Below are positions 36,197 to 47,087 of a stretch of DNA of 64,000 nt, one piece after another. Made by a program: the position numbers and the translations under genes. Position 1 is the stretch's first letter, and the number at the start of each line of letters is the position of its first letter. Origin of the DNA: Aeromonas schubertii (lineage in GTDB: Bacteria > Pseudomonadota > Gammaproteobacteria > Enterobacterales > Aeromonadaceae). The stretch is from NCBI RefSeq assembly GCF_000820105.1, contig NZ_CDDB01000011.1:62001-126000 (forward strand), in the 5' to 3' direction. Below the pieces are notes generated by a model. The model had not been told where the DNA came from and ran no database searches. It worked only from the letters and a program-made list of their open reading frames with translations.

Positions 36197-37246
36197 ATGC
36201 AAGTATCCGATTTCCATTTCGACCTTCCCGATGAGCTGATCGCTCGATATCCCACCGCCGTGCGTACCGCCAGCCGCCTGCTGCAGCTGGATGGCGAGAG
36301 CGGTGAGCGTCGTCACGGCCAGTTCGTCGATGTGCTCGACCTGCTTAATCCCGGCGATCTGCTGGTCTTCAATAACACCCGCGTCATTCCGGCCCGTCTG
36401 TTTGGCCAGAAGGCGAGCGGCGGCAAGCTGGAGGTCCTGGTCGAGCGGATCATCGGCGATCATGCCGTGCTGGCCCATGTGCGCGCCTCCAAGGCGCCCA
36501 AACCCGGTACTCGCCTGATCCTGGATGGTGGCGTAGAGGCCGAGATGCGTGCCCGTCATGATGCCCTGTTCGAGATCCACTTCCTCGACCCGCGTCCCGT
36601 GCTGGCGATCCTGGAGGCCATCGGTCACATGCCGCTGCCCCCCTATATCGACCGACCCGATGAGGATGCGGACAAGGAGCGCTACCAGACCGTCTACAAC
36701 GCCAAGCCCGGTGCGGTGGCCGCACCCACTGCCGGTCTGCACTTTGACCAGGCGCTGCTCGAGCAGATCCGCGCCAAGGGCGTCGAGACCGCTTTTGTGA
36801 CGCTTCACGTGGGGGCGGGCACCTTCCAGCCGGTACGGGTCGACAAGATTGAAGATCACCACATGCACTCGGAGTATGCCGAGGTACCCCAGGAGGTGGT
36901 GGACTCCATCGCCGCAACCCGGGCCCGGGGTGGCCGGGTGATCGCCGTCGGCACCACCTCGGTGCGCTCCCTCGAGAGCGCCGCCCGGGTGACCCTGGCC
37001 CAGGGCCAGCCGTTGGTGCCCTTTTTCAGCGACACCGACATCTTCATCTACCCGGGGTTCGAGTTTCAGGTGGTGGATGCCATGGTCACCAACTTCCACC
37101 TGCCCGAGTCAACCCTCATCATGTTGATCAGCGCCTTCGCCGGCTATGACAACGTGATGACGGCCTACCGTGAGGCGGTGGCCGAGCAGTACCGTTTCTT
37201 TAGCTACGGGGATGCCATGTTCATCACCCGTCGCCGCAGCCGCTGA
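36197..37246 (+). CDS. queA: tRNA preQ1(34) S-adenosylmethionine ribosyltransferase-isomerase
   Basis: 349 residues from ATG 36197 ([15 protein letters not shown]). Family blocks [38 protein letters not shown] and [19 protein letters not shown] are intact. QueA converts preQ1 in tRNA to epoxyqueuosine, the step after Tgt. It is the first gene of queA-tgt-yajC-secD-secF, a conserved order. The longer frame from 36095 overlaps the upstream regulatory region and is not supported. Confidence 0.97.
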   Translation: MQVSDFHFDLPDELIARYPTAVRTASRLLQLDGESGERRHGQFVDVLDLLNPGDLLVFNNTRVIPARLFGQKASGGKLEVLVERIIGDHAVLAHVRASKAPKPGTRLILDGGVEAEMRARHDALFEIHFLDPRPVLAILEAIGHMPLPPYIDRPDEDADKERYQTVYNAKPGAVAAPTAGLHFDQALLEQIRAKGVETAFVTLHVGAGTFQPVRVDKIEDHHMHSEYAEVPQEVVDSIAATRARGGRVIAVGTTSVRSLESAARVTLAQGQPLVPFFSDTDIFIYPGFEFQVVDAMVTNFHLPESTLIMLISAFAGYDNVMTAYREAVAEQYRFFSYGDAMFITRRRSR

Positions 37247-37314
37247 CCGTCGGCGACTGCTAGCGGGGCACAGCCCCACACCGTCAGACTGTTTCTCTGG
37301 CTTTTTCGAGGTAA

Positions 37315-38454
<1,140 letters not shown>

Positions 38455-38508
38455 GGCCCCTTCGTTTATTTGAACTCACGGATTATTACTGACCAGAGAG
38501 GTTTTTAA

Positions 38509-38844
38509 ATGAGCATTATCTCCAAGGCTTACGCTGACGCCGGTGTTGCCGCTCCCCAGGGTGGCGGTATGGAAATGATCATCATGCTGGCCGTGTTCGG
38601 CCTCATCTTCTACTTCATGATCTACCGCCCCCAGGCCAAGCGCGTGAAGGAGCACAAGACTCTGATGAGCTCCCTCTCCAAGGGTGACGAGGTGCTTACC
38701 TCCGGTGGTCTGGTTGGCAAGATCGCCAAGGTCTCTGCCGAGAACGACTACATTCTGCTCTCCCTGAACGATCAGACCCAGGTCACCATCAAGCGTGACT
38801 TCGTGACGGCCGTTCTGCCCAAGGGCTCTATCCAGTCCCTGTAA
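38509..38844 (+). CDS. yajC: Sec translocase accessory subunit YajC
   Basis: 111 residues with one membrane helix (MEMIIMLAVFGLIFYFMIYRPQAKR) and a cytoplasmic domain (LSKGDEVLTSGGLVGKIAKV). YajC associates with SecDF and SecYEG in the inner membrane. It sits between tgt and secD as in most proteobacteria. Confidence 0.97.
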   Translation: MSIISKAYADAGVAAPQGGGMEMIIMLAVFGLIFYFMIYRPQAKRVKEHKTLMSSLSKGDEVLTSGGLVGKIAKVSAENDYILLSLNDQTQVTIKRDFVTAVLPKGSIQSL

Positions 38845-38862
38845 TCTCCCGAGGAGCACAGC

Positions 38863-40707
38863 GTGTTAAACCGCTTTCCGCTGTGGAAGAACCTGATGGT
38901 GATCCTGGTGATCGCCATCGGTTTTCTCTATGCAGCCCCCAATCTCTACGGTGAAGATCCGGCACTGCAGGTCTCTGCCAGCCGTGGCGCCGAGGTGCAA
39001 CTGAGCACCCTGGAGCAGGTCAAAGGCATCCTCGATGAAGCCGGCATTCCCATCAAGCATGCCGCATTCGAACAGGGCCAGATCCTGGTTCGTTTCACCA
39101 ATACCGAAGCCCAGCTCAAGGCGCGCGATCTCGTGGCCGCCAAGCTGGGTGATAACTTTGTGGTCGCCCTCAACCTGGCGCCCTCCACGCCAGCCTGGCT
39201 GGAGAGCGTGGGCGCCGCCCCCCTCAAGCTCGGTCTCGACCTGCGTGGTGGTGTGCACTTCCTGATGGAGGTGGACATGGACGAGGCGATCGCCAAGCAG
39301 CAAGAGCAGATGGTGCAGGATTTTCGCACCGAGCTGCGTAACCAGAAGATCCGCTATTCCGGTGTGAATCGCAGTGGCGATCAGGTGCTGGTGCGTTTCC
39401 GCGATCAGGAGAGCCTGGACAAGGCGGCCTCCCATCTGCGTCGTCTGAACCCTGAGCTCACCTTCAACAAGGAGTCAGCGGACGGCCAGTTCGCCCTGCG
39501 CGCCGCCATGAGCGAGCAGAAGCTCAAGGAGGTACGCAAGTACGCCCTGGAGCAGAACATCACCATCATCCGTAACCGGGTCAACGAGCTGGGTGTGGCC
39601 GAGCCGCTGGTGCAGCAACAGGGTGCCGAGCGCATCGTGGTCGAACTGCCCGGTATTCAGGACACCGCCCGCGCCAAGGAGATCCTGGGCGCCACCGCGA
39701 CCCTGGAGTTCCACATGGTGGACGAGACTGCCGACGCCCAGTCCGGTCGCGTGCCGCCGAGCTCCAAGCTCTATACGGATCGCAACGGCCGTCCCGTGGT
39801 GCTGCAAAAGCGCATCATCCTGACCGGTGATCATATCGTCGGTGCCCAATCGGGCTTTGACGAGTACAGCCGTCCCCAGGTGAACATCAAGCTCGATGGC
39901 CAGGGTGGCAACAAGATGTCTGCCTTCACCAAGGACAACGTCGGCAAGGGCATGGCCACCGTCTTTATCGAGTACAAGCCGGTTGGTGAGCCAGGTCCGG
40001 ATGGCAAGCGCAAGTTCCGCAAGAATGAAGAGGTGATCAACGTCGCCACCATTCAGTCGCGTCTGGGTAGCCAGTTCCGCATCACCGGCATCGACAACGC
40101 CAACGAGGCCCACAACCTGGCCCTGTTGCTGCGCGCCGGTGCCCTGATTGCCCCGATCCAGATCGTCGAGGAGCGCACCATAGGCCCGAGCCTGGGCCAG
40201 CAAAACATCGACAGTGGCCTGCAAGCCATGATGTGGAGCATGGTGGTCATCGTGCTGTTCATGGGCATCTACTACCGGGTCTTCGGTTGGGTCGCCAACC
40301 TGGCGTTGTGCCTCAACCTGGTGCTGCTGGTGGGGGTGATGTCGATGATTCCGGGGGCCACCATGACCCTGCCGGGGATCGCCGGTATCGTCCTGACCCT
40401 GGGGATGGCCATCGATGCCAACGTGCTCATCTATGAGCGGATCCGTGAGGAGCTGCGCAACGGGCGCGGGGTACAGCAGGCGATCCATCTGGGTTTTGAC
40501 CGAGCCTTCTCCACCATCGCCGACTCCAACATCACCTCGCTGATTACCTCGGTGATCCTGTTTGGCATCGGTAGTGGTCCCATCAAGGGCTTCGCGCTGA
40601 CCCTGGGGATCGGTCTGACCGTCTCCATGTTCACCGCCATCACCGTCTCGCGCGCCATCATCAACCTCGGTTGGGGTGGTCGTCGCCTCGACAAGTTGCC
40701 CATCTGA
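38863..40707 (+). CDS. secD: Protein translocase subunit SecD
   Basis: 614 residues (E. coli 615) from GTG. An N-terminal helix, the large periplasmic P1 domain ([34 protein letters not shown]) and a C-terminal five-helix RND-type bundle with [26 protein letters not shown] are visible. With SecF it uses proton motive force to pull exported proteins into the periplasm. The gene lies 18 bp after yajC. Confidence 0.98.
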   Translation: MLNRFPLWKNLMVILVIAIGFLYAAPNLYGEDPALQVSASRGAEVQLSTLEQVKGILDEAGIPIKHAAFEQGQILVRFTNTEAQLKARDLVAAKLGDNFVVALNLAPSTPAWLESVGAAPLKLGLDLRGGVHFLMEVDMDEAIAKQQEQMVQDFRTELRNQKIRYSGVNRSGDQVLVRFRDQESLDKAASHLRRLNPELTFNKESADGQFALRAAMSEQKLKEVRKYALEQNITIIRNRVNELGVAEPLVQQQGAERIVVELPGIQDTARAKEILGATATLEFHMVDETADAQSGRVPPSSKLYTDRNGRPVVLQKRIILTGDHIVGAQSGFDEYSRPQVNIKLDGQGGNKMSAFTKDNVGKGMATVFIEYKPVGEPGPDGKRKFRKNEEVINVATIQSRLGSQFRITGIDNANEAHNLALLLRAGALIAPIQIVEERTIGPSLGQQNIDSGLQAMMWSMVVIVLFMGIYYRVFGWVANLALCLNLVLLVGVMSMIPGATMTLPGIAGIVLTLGMAIDANVLIYERIREELRNGRGVQQAIHLGFDRAFSTIADSNITSLITSVILFGIGSGPIKGFALTLGIGLTVSMFTAITVSRAIINLGWGGRRLDKLPI

Positions 40708-40718
40708 GGGGAGTTGCG

Positions 40719-41666
40719 ATGTTTCAGATTCTGCATTTTGAAAGGCCGATCCCCTTCATGCGCTTCGCCAAGCCGGGGGTGATCTTCTCCCTGGCACTGG
40801 TGGTGCTCTCCATGGTGACCCTGGCCCAGAAGGGGCTGAACTGGGGGCTGGACTTTACCGGCGGTACCATCATTGAGGTGGGCTTCCAGCAGACCGTCTC
40901 CCTCGATGAGGTGCGCTCCGCCCTGGAGTCCAACCAGATCGAGGGGGCGACCCTGCAGCACTTTGGCTCGAGCCAGGATGTGCTGATCCGCCTGGCGCCC
41001 AAAGAGGGCATCAAGGTGGATGAGCAGGGGCGTCAGGTATTGGCGGCGGCCCAGACCCTCAACCCGGCGGCAGCGCTCAAACGGGTGGAGTTCGTCGGCC
41101 CCTCGGTCGGTGCCGAGCTGGCGACCGATGGTGCCCTGGCCATGCTGGCCTCCATCATCTGTATCCTCATCTACGTGGCGTTTCGTTTCGAGTGGCGTCT
41201 GGCCATGGGGGGCATCATCTCCCTGGCTCACGACATCGCCATCACCCTCGGCATCTTTGCCTGGTTCCAGATCGAGTTCGATCTGACCGTGGTGGCGGCG
41301 CTGATGACGGTGGTGGGCTACTCCCTCAACGATACGATCGTGGTGTTTGACCGTCTGCGGGAGAACTTCCGCAAGATCCGCAAAGGGGATACGGCCTACA
41401 TTCTGGATCTCTCCATGACCGAGACCCTGAGCCGTACCATCATCACCTCGGGCCTGACCCTGGTGGTGGTGTTGGCCCTCTTCTTCAAGGGCGGCCCGCT
41501 CATTCACGGTTTTGCCACTGCCATGCTGGCAGGGGTTGCGTTCGGTACCTACTCATCCATCTATGTGGCGAGTGCTTTTGCCATGTACATGGGGGTCAAG
41601 CGTGAACACATGCTGCCTCCCCAGGTGGAGAAGGAAGGGGCTGATCAGCAGGAGATCATGCCGTAA
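40719..41666 (+). CDS. secF: Protein translocase subunit SecF
   Basis: 315 residues. The signatures GLNWGLDFTGGTIIEVGF and VVGYSLNDTIVVFDRLRENFRK are those of SecF. It forms the SecDF motor with SecD and starts 11 bp after it. ATG 40719 follows GGGGAG. A terminator follows the stop. Confidence 0.98.
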   Translation: MFQILHFERPIPFMRFAKPGVIFSLALVVLSMVTLAQKGLNWGLDFTGGTIIEVGFQQTVSLDEVRSALESNQIEGATLQHFGSSQDVLIRLAPKEGIKVDEQGRQVLAAAQTLNPAAALKRVEFVGPSVGAELATDGALAMLASIICILIYVAFRFEWRLAMGGIISLAHDIAITLGIFAWFQIEFDLTVVAALMTVVGYSLNDTIVVFDRLRENFRKIRKGDTAYILDLSMTETLSRTIITSGLTLVVVLALFFKGGPLIHGFATAMLAGVAFGTYSSIYVASAFAMYMGVKREHMLPPQVEKEGADQQEIMP

Positions 41667-41672
41667 GATGAG

Positions 41673-41700
41673 GAGCGCCCTTCGGGGCGCTCTTCTTATT
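41673..41700 (+). terminator. secDF operon terminator
   Basis: GAGCGCCC TTCG GGGCGCTC followed by TTCTTATTT. Confidence 0.8.
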
Positions 41701-41720
41701 TCATCGCCAAGGAGTGACCC

Positions 41721-42089
41721 ATGCAGCACAATCCCCGTTTTCTTGCCCTGGTCAATGAGGCGCGTCGCCACGTCGAGGAGACCGATGTTCACACCATCCG
41801 CCGTTGGCAGGAGGCCGGACGCGACTTCATCCTGGTGGATGTGCGCGAGGAGAGCGAGTGGGCCAGAGGACACCTGCCGGGCGCCGTTTATCTGGGGCGC
41901 GGCATCGTCGAGCGCGATATCGAGACCCGCTTCCCCGATCCCGATAGCGAACTCTACCTCTATTGCGGTGGCGGCTTTCGCTCTGTGCTGGTGGCCGAGA
42001 GTCTGCAAAAGATGGGATATGGCAAGGTGGTGAGCGTGGACGGCGGATTTCGTGGCTGGTGCGAGGCCGGCTACCCGGTCGAGGCATGA
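41721..42089 (+). CDS. Rhodanese-domain protein
   Basis: 122 residues, a single rhodanese domain with active-site loop CGGGFRS (Cys82), plus ILVDVREESEWARGHLPGA and VVSVDGGFRGWCEAGYPVE. Single-domain rhodaneses transfer sulfane sulfur, but the acceptor is unknown here. It lacks a signal peptide. The ATG follows AAGGAG. It stands between secF and nlpI. Confidence 0.9.
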   Translation: MQHNPRFLALVNEARRHVEETDVHTIRRWQEAGRDFILVDVREESEWARGHLPGAVYLGRGIVERDIETRFPDPDSELYLYCGGGFRSVLVAESLQKMGYGKVVSVDGGFRGWCEAGYPVEA

Positions 42090-42178
42090 ATTATTTTGTG
42101 TCGACACGGTCAGCCACATGACAAACCCGATCCGGCCCTTTACCATAGGCGGGTAAAGCTAATGCGGCGGAGTTTTCG

Positions 42179-43120
42179 TTGAGCAACTGGAAAGGAATCA
42201 GGTACCTGGTAGGTATCCTGTTGGCACTACCCCTCCTGGGATGCAGCAGTGTAGGTCAAACTGACGCACCCAAGTCCCAGCCCAAGCCGGAGCCTGCCTC
42301 TCTCATCCTGGCCACCCCCCTTCAGGTCTCCTATCAGAGCGAGCTGGCCCTGGCCCGTCTCGGGCAGATGTTGAGCGAGATGGAGCTGACCAAGGAGCAG
42401 AGGGCCGAGCTCTTCTATGAGCGTGCCGTGGTCTTTGACAAGGTGGGTCTGCGCTCCCTGGCGCGCCTGGACTTTACCCGCGCCCTGCGGGAGAAGCCCG
42501 ACTTCGCCGAGGCCTATAACTTCATCGGCGTCTATCTGGTCCAACAGCAGAACTACGATGAGGCTTATGAGGCCTTTGATTCGGCCCTCGAGCTGGCACC
42601 TGACTATGACTACGCCTATTTGAATCGTGGCATTGCCCTCTATTACGGCAATCGTTCCGATCTGGCCGCCGCCGATATCAAGCGCTTCTACGAGGCGCAG
42701 CCGGAAGATCCCTATCGCCAGCTCTGGCTCTACATGGCCGAGGCCAAACTCGATCCGGCCAAGGCCAGAAGCAATCTGCGCGATCGTTTCAGCCGGGGTC
42801 ACGACGGCAACTGGAACTGGGATCTGGTGCGTCTCTATCTGGGGGATATCAATCCGACCCAGCTGATGGGGAACGTGGTCAAGGGGGTCAAGGATAATCG
42901 TGAGTTGGCCGAGCGCCTGTGCGAGACCTACTTCTATCTGGGCAAGCTGGAGCTGGCCAAGGGCAATCGCAAGGAGGCCATCAGCTACTTCAAGCTGGCG
43001 CTGGCCAATAATGTCTACGACTTTATCGAACACCGCTATGCCTTGCTGGAGCTGGAGCTGATGTCCCGCAAGAAACAGAGTGGCGGTGACGCCAACGCAA
43101 AAAAACAGGCCTCGATTTGA
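42179..43120 (+). CDS. nlpI: Lipoprotein NlpI
   Basis: 313 residues from TTG, with a lipoprotein signal ending LALPLLGC (Cys22). TPR repeats follow (RAELFYERAVVFDKVGL; AEAYNFIGVYLVQQQNYDEAYEAFDSALELAPDYDYAYLNRGI). NlpI is an outer-membrane-anchored adaptor that scaffolds peptidoglycan hydrolases and the Prc protease. The 19 residues after position 294 are a Lys- and Gln-rich tail. The stop codon is inside the terminator hairpin. Confidence 0.94.
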   Translation: MSNWKGIRYLVGILLALPLLGCSSVGQTDAPKSQPKPEPASLILATPLQVSYQSELALARLGQMLSEMELTKEQRAELFYERAVVFDKVGLRSLARLDFTRALREKPDFAEAYNFIGVYLVQQQNYDEAYEAFDSALELAPDYDYAYLNRGIALYYGNRSDLAAADIKRFYEAQPEDPYRQLWLYMAEAKLDPAKARSNLRDRFSRGHDGNWNWDLVRLYLGDINPTQLMGNVVKGVKDNRELAERLCETYFYLGKLELAKGNRKEAISYFKLALANNVYDFIEHRYALLELELMSRKKQSGGDANAKKQASI

Positions 43121-43134
43121 GGCCTGATTTTTTT
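43106..43134 (+). terminator. Terminator overlapping the nlpI stop
   Basis: CAGGCCTC GATTT GAGGCCTG followed by ATTTTTTT. The nlpI TGA (43118-43120) spans the loop and the start of the right arm. Confidence 0.85.
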
Positions 43135-43136
43135 GG

Positions 43137-44006
43137 TCAGGAGACCAGTTTCATGCCGGGGATCTGCCGCCAGTAACCGTTGCAGTCGTGGCCGGTGAGA
43201 GGCTGCGGCGCCTCACCCTGCCGATTGGCCAGGAAACGGTCCAGCCAGAGCAGGGTGTCGTCTCCCTCGGGGCTGAGGCGTACCACGTCGACCAGCCCGG
43301 TCATGGAAGGCAGATCGTTGACCAGGTTGTAGCAGTAGCCTGACTGGGTCTGGATGCCGTTGAGGTTGAAGACGCTCTGCCCCTCCCGGCTGTTGGCCTG
43401 ACGCCCTGTGGGGTAGTCGATGCAGGCCAGTTCGCACTGATCCTTGGGACGGTCGAGGGAGCGGGCGGTGAAGCAGCGGGCAGAGTAGGCGAGCGGCAGA
43501 TGGCCGTAGGCGAAGAGCTCCACTTCGAATTTTTCCCGCAGCGGAGCGCACTCCCGGCGCAGGGCGCAGAGCCAGTCGCGAGAGAGCTCCACCGGCATCA
43601 CCCAGCGCTTCATCCCCTGGCGCAGCAGCAGGCGCAGCACGTCGGCGTTGTAGGCGTTGATGGCCGGACCGCAGACAAACGGTACCCCCGCCTCGGCGGC
43701 GAGCTGAACGGCGCCAAGATCGTTGGCCTCTATCATCCACTCCCCGTTATCCACCATCCGCTTGACCTCCTTGAGCTCGGAGGGGGCGCTGATGAGGGCC
43801 AGGGTCGAGAGTACCACCTGCTTGCCGGCATCGCTCAGCTGGCGGGCCACCGCCAGCCAGTCATCGACCTTCATCTCACGACGCTTGCTGCAGACTGTCT
43901 CCCCCAGATAGACGATATCGGCCCGACTGCCGGCCACCTTCTCGTAGAAGGCCTGGGTCTGTGCCTTGGGCCAGTAGAAGAGCAGGGGCCCGAGTGAAAA
44001 TTGCAT
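43137..44006 (-). CDS. ubiV: O2-independent ubiquinone hydroxylation protein UbiV (U32 family)
   Basis: 289 residues. U32-family blocks are GPLLFYWPKAQTQAFYEKV and YLGETVCSKRREM. The four [4Fe-4S] ligands occur with E. coli UbiV spacing: Cys39, then CFTARSLDRPKDQC and ELAC (spacing 13 and 4). With UbiU it hydroxylates the ubiquinone ring without O2, using prephenate. It follows ubiU by 9 bp in one operon, divergent from ubiT. Confidence 0.95.
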   Translation of the reverse strand: MQFSLGPLLFYWPKAQTQAFYEKVAGSRADIVYLGETVCSKRREMKVDDWLAVARQLSDAGKQVVLSTLALISAPSELKEVKRMVDNGEWMIEANDLGAVQLAAEAGVPFVCGPAINAYNADVLRLLLRQGMKRWVMPVELSRDWLCALRRECAPLREKFEVELFAYGHLPLAYSARCFTARSLDRPKDQCELACIDYPTGRQANSREGQSVFNLNGIQTQSGYCYNLVNDLPSMTGLVDVVRLSPEGDDTLLWLDRFLANRQGEAPQPLTGHDCNGYWRQIPGMKLVS

Positions 44007-44015
44007 ATGGCCTCC

Positions 44016-45011
44016 TTACTGCCACTGACGATGGTAGGCGCCGAGGGTAGTCTGGCTCCCCTCGGAGATGCGGGCGAGCTGGGCATCCCACTCGGGTTTG
44101 ACGCTGTAGCCTGCCGGATTGGCCTGGTAGGCGTCGATAGCGGCACGCCATACCCGGGTAACTTGCTCCACATAGGCCGGGCTGCGCTGGCGTCCCTCGA
44201 TCTTGACCGACTGGATACCGGTCTGGAACAGCTCGGGCAAGAGCCCCAGGGTGTTGAGGCTGGTGGGCTCTTCCAGGGCGTGATAGAGCTGGCCATCCAC
44301 CTCGAAGCGCCCCTTGCACAGGGTCGGATAACCGGCGTTTTCCCCGGGCCCGTAACGGTCGATCAGTACCTCGCTCAGTCGTGACTCCAGGCCCAAGGGG
44401 GTTTCTTCCCAGCGCACATACTTGGCCGGAGAGCAGGCCCCTACCGTGTTGGGACTCTCGCCGGTCAGGTAGGAGGAGAGATAGCAGCGTCCCTCGGCCA
44501 TGATGCAGAGGCTGCCGAAGGCAAACACCTCGAGGCCGACGTCCGTCTCCCGGGCCAGCTGCCTGACCTGGTGCATGGAGAGGACCCGCGGCAGCACCAC
44601 CCGTTTGACGTTGAAGTGCTGCTGGTAGAAGCGGATCGCCGCCGCATTGGTGGCCGAGGCCTGCACCGAGACATGCAGCTCCATGTCGGGGTAGCGCTCC
44701 CTGGCGTAATCGAGCACGGCGAGATCGGCGATGATGAGTGCATCGGCACCGATCGCTGCCCCCTTGTCTACCGCTGACTTCCAGCGGGCATCGGCCCCGG
44801 GATGGGCGAAGGTGTTGATGGCGATGTGGAGCTTGCGCCCGTGATCGTGCACATAGTTGACCGCCTTCTCCAGCTTGCCGCCGTCGAAGTTGAGGCCGGC
44901 GAAGTGGCGGGCGTTGGTGTCATCCTTGAAGCCGATGTAAACGGCATCGGCACCGTTGTCCACGGCGCTCTTCAGGGCCGGCAGGCTCCCCGCCGGGCAG
45001 AGTAGTTCCAT
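44016..45011 (-). CDS. ubiU: O2-independent ubiquinone hydroxylation protein UbiU (U32 family)
   Basis: 331 residues, equal to E. coli UbiU. It begins MELLCPAGSLPALKSAVDNGADAVYIGFK. The cluster cysteines keep E. coli spacing: LCIMAEGRC (7 apart), then GAC 17 residues on, and TLCKGRFEV. It pairs with UbiV for anaerobic ubiquinone synthesis. Confidence 0.96.
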   Translation of the reverse strand: MELLCPAGSLPALKSAVDNGADAVYIGFKDDTNARHFAGLNFDGGKLEKAVNYVHDHGRKLHIAINTFAHPGADARWKSAVDKGAAIGADALIIADLAVLDYARERYPDMELHVSVQASATNAAAIRFYQQHFNVKRVVLPRVLSMHQVRQLARETDVGLEVFAFGSLCIMAEGRCYLSSYLTGESPNTVGACSPAKYVRWEETPLGLESRLSEVLIDRYGPGENAGYPTLCKGRFEVDGQLYHALEEPTSLNTLGLLPELFQTGIQSVKIEGRQRSPAYVEQVTRVWRAAIDAYQANPAGYSVKPEWDAQLARISEGSQTTLGAYHRQWQ

Positions 45012-45193
45012 CAGTGGGCTCCCTGATCGTGAAAATGGAGGGATTGTAGGCAGGGGCGTCGTGGCAGTTATTGACCTGAGGCAGCTTATAGGCCCTTTTA
45101 CTCTTTGGAGTTAGGCATCATAAGTTTGATTTTCAACAGGATCTGCGTCCTGCCCCTGTGCTTGAATGCCACCACCACAAGAGGAGAAGCACA

Positions 45194-45721
45194 GTGTTGA
45201 TCGAATTGCAGCGCCGCCTGGTCGAGCAGGCTCCCGCCATTTTGCGCCCCCCCCTGAAGTGGGTCCCCTTCACGTTGCAGCAGAAGGTGCTGGAGACGCT
45301 GCTGACCAAGGCCTTTCATGAGGCCATTGCCGACGGTGACTTCGACTTTCTGGCAGGGCGTTGGCTCAAGGTCGCGGTGACCGATCTGGGTCTGTGCTGG
45401 TTTATCACTCAGGAGGAGGGGGCCCTGAGAGTGGCTCAGTGCGCTCCACAGGTCGATGTGAGTTTTAGCGGGGAGGCCAATGATCTCATTCTGATCGCCG
45501 GTCGCAAAGAGGATCCGGATGCGCTCTTCTTCCAGCGTCGGCTCAAGATAGAAGGGGATACCGAGCTGGGGCTGGAGGTGAAAAACCTGCTCGACAGCCT
45601 CGACATGAGCGCACTGCCCGCCCTGATCAGACTGCCTCTGCAGGACCTGGCGGAATTGGTGTCACGAGTTCGTCGTGCGCCGGTTGCAGACCCGGCGCGC
45701 GGGGACTCGGTGGCGCTTTAA
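45194..45721 (+). CDS. ubiT: Ubiquinone accessory factor UbiT (SCP2 domain)
   Basis: 175 residues from GTG, which follows GAGGAGAAGC. The SCP2 lipid-binding fold is visible (FDFLAGRWLKVAVTDLGLCWFIT; VDVSFSGEANDLILIAGRKEDPDALFFQRRLKIEGDTELGLEVKNLLDSLD). UbiT binds the isoprenoid intermediates for anaerobic ubiquinone synthesis and is divergent from ubiUV as in E. coli. Its last 60 bp overlap the convergent membrane-protein gene. Confidence 0.94.
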   Translation: MLIELQRRLVEQAPAILRPPLKWVPFTLQQKVLETLLTKAFHEAIADGDFDFLAGRWLKVAVTDLGLCWFITQEEGALRVAQCAPQVDVSFSGEANDLILIAGRKEDPDALFFQRRLKIEGDTELGLEVKNLLDSLDMSALPALIRLPLQDLAELVSRVRRAPVADPARGDSVAL

Positions 45722-46093
45722 CTGCTCGCCGGCAAACTCGCGCCTGTGGTGGCGCGAGTGCAGACGTAGGCGCAGGCAGTTGAGGGCCCATAAGGCAGGG
45801 AGCAGGGCCAGCCAGGGGCCCAACTCATGCAGACGGGCGATGATGACGGCGGCTGCCAGCAGCATGAAGGGCTGCAGTTCGTAGAACCACTCGGGCTGGA
45901 ACCAGCGCTTGTCGGGATAGATGACCAGATCGGTGCGCCGGTAGCTCGACCGCATCACCCAGAGCAGGGCGCCACAGCCAAACAACATGCCGCCGGCAAA
46001 CCAGAGCAGGGGAGCATGTCCCAGACCTGCGACCAGGGCACCCAGTGCCAGACAGCCCAGCGGCATGGATTCGTAGAGTGGGCGCGGCAGCAT
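45662..46093 (-). CDS. Small inner-membrane protein, unknown
   Basis: 143 residues from the ATG of MLPRPLYES; the frame is open upstream to 46192 without a better start. Residues about 12-45 form two hydrophobic segments (LGCLALGALVAGLG, LWFAGGMLFGCGALLWVM) and about 76-105 two more (FMLLAAAVIIARL, WLALLPALWALNCL). A basic tail follows (RLRLHSRHHRREF). I do not recognise the family. Its 3' end overlaps ubiT by 60 bp. Confidence 0.6.
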   Translation of the reverse strand: MLPRPLYESMPLGCLALGALVAGLGHAPLLWFAGGMLFGCGALLWVMRSSYRRTDLVIYPDKRWFQPEWFYELQPFMLLAAAVIIARLHELGPWLALLPALWALNCLRLRLHSRHHRREFAGEQLKRHRVPARRVCNRRTTNS

Positions 46094-46269
46094 GGCAGTT
46101 TCTCCCTGAGGGCTTCTCTGCTCCAGTCTAGCCAAGGGGGAGGCGAGGATAAGATCGTTTGGTGATAACCGTCCCTCATTTCTGTGTCGCACCGCACCTT
46201 TCCCATGCCCAATTTCACCTTTCCTATGCTACAATTGCCCGCCTTATTTTGAGACAAGATTGACGGCTC

Positions 46270-46995
46270 ATGCTGGATCAGGTTCGCATCGTACTGGTTA
46301 ATACCTCCCACACCGGCAACATGGGGTCTGCGGCCCGCGCCATGAAGACCATGGGGCTGAGCAACCTGGTGTTGGTCGATCCCCAGGCCCTTCCCGATGG
46401 CAATGCCAATGCGTTGGCGGCAGGCGCCAGCGATATACTGGCCAAGGCCCGTATCGTGACGACCCTCGAGGAGGCGGTGGCCGATTGTGGCCTGGTCATT
46501 GGTACCAGCGCCCGCTCCCGAACCCTGAGCTGGCCCATGCTCGATCCCCGTGAGGCGGGGAAGAAGCTGGTGGCAGAAGGGGCGCGTCATCCTGTGGCTC
46601 TGGTGTTCGGCCGTGAACGCACCGGCCTCACCAATGAAGAGCTGCAACGCTGCCACTACCATGTCGCCATCCCGGCCAATCCGGAGTACAGCTCCCTCAA
46701 CCTGGCCATGGCGGTGCAGACCCTCTGCTATGAGGTGCGCATGCACTGGCTGGCGGGTCAGCAGCCGGTTGCCGAAGTGGATGAGACGGATTATCCCAGC
46801 AGTGAACTGATGGAGGGATTCTATGGCCATCTGCAACAGACCCTGTTGCAGACCGGTTTTATCAGTGAGGGGCATCCCGGCCAGGTCATGAGCAAGCTGC
46901 GCCGCCTGTTCAATCGGGCTCGCCCCGAATCGGCCGAGCTCAATATACTGCGCGGCATTCTCACCTCGGTGCAGAAACCCCATCCCCCCAAGTAA
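46270..46995 (+). CDS. trmJ: tRNA (cytidine/uridine-2'-O-)-methyltransferase TrmJ
   Basis: 241 residues, a SPOUT methyltransferase with [35 protein letters not shown] and [22 protein letters not shown]. It methylates position 32 of several tRNAs. It lies just upstream of iscR on the same strand, as in E. coli and relatives. Confidence 0.96.
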   Translation: MLDQVRIVLVNTSHTGNMGSAARAMKTMGLSNLVLVDPQALPDGNANALAAGASDILAKARIVTTLEEAVADCGLVIGTSARSRTLSWPMLDPREAGKKLVAEGARHPVALVFGRERTGLTNEELQRCHYHVAIPANPEYSSLNLAMAVQTLCYEVRMHWLAGQQPVAEVDETDYPSSELMEGFYGHLQQTLLQTGFISEGHPGQVMSKLRRLFNRARPESAELNILRGILTSVQKPHPPK

Positions 46996-47019
46996 TTCCT
47001 ACTGTGGCACTCAACTATT

Positions 47020-47044
47020 ATTCTTGACTAAATTAGTCGGGTAT
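47020..47044 (+). promoter_or_regulatory. IscR type 1 site upstream of iscR
   Basis: The 25-bp element contains GACTAAATTAGTC with flanks matching the IscR type 1 pattern (ATA..YGACTRWWWYAGTCRR.TAT) at nearly all positions. [2Fe-2S]-IscR binds such sites to repress its own operon. Confidence 0.75.
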
Positions 47045-47087
47045 GTGAGCATTCACGGCAACGAATTAAGGGATACGGTAAAGCACC

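Noticed and set aside
45126-45139. Possible FNR site between ubiU and ubiT (TTGAT-N4-AACAG)
   Set aside because: Only one half site fits. The ubi genes may well be FNR-controlled, but this sequence does not show it.
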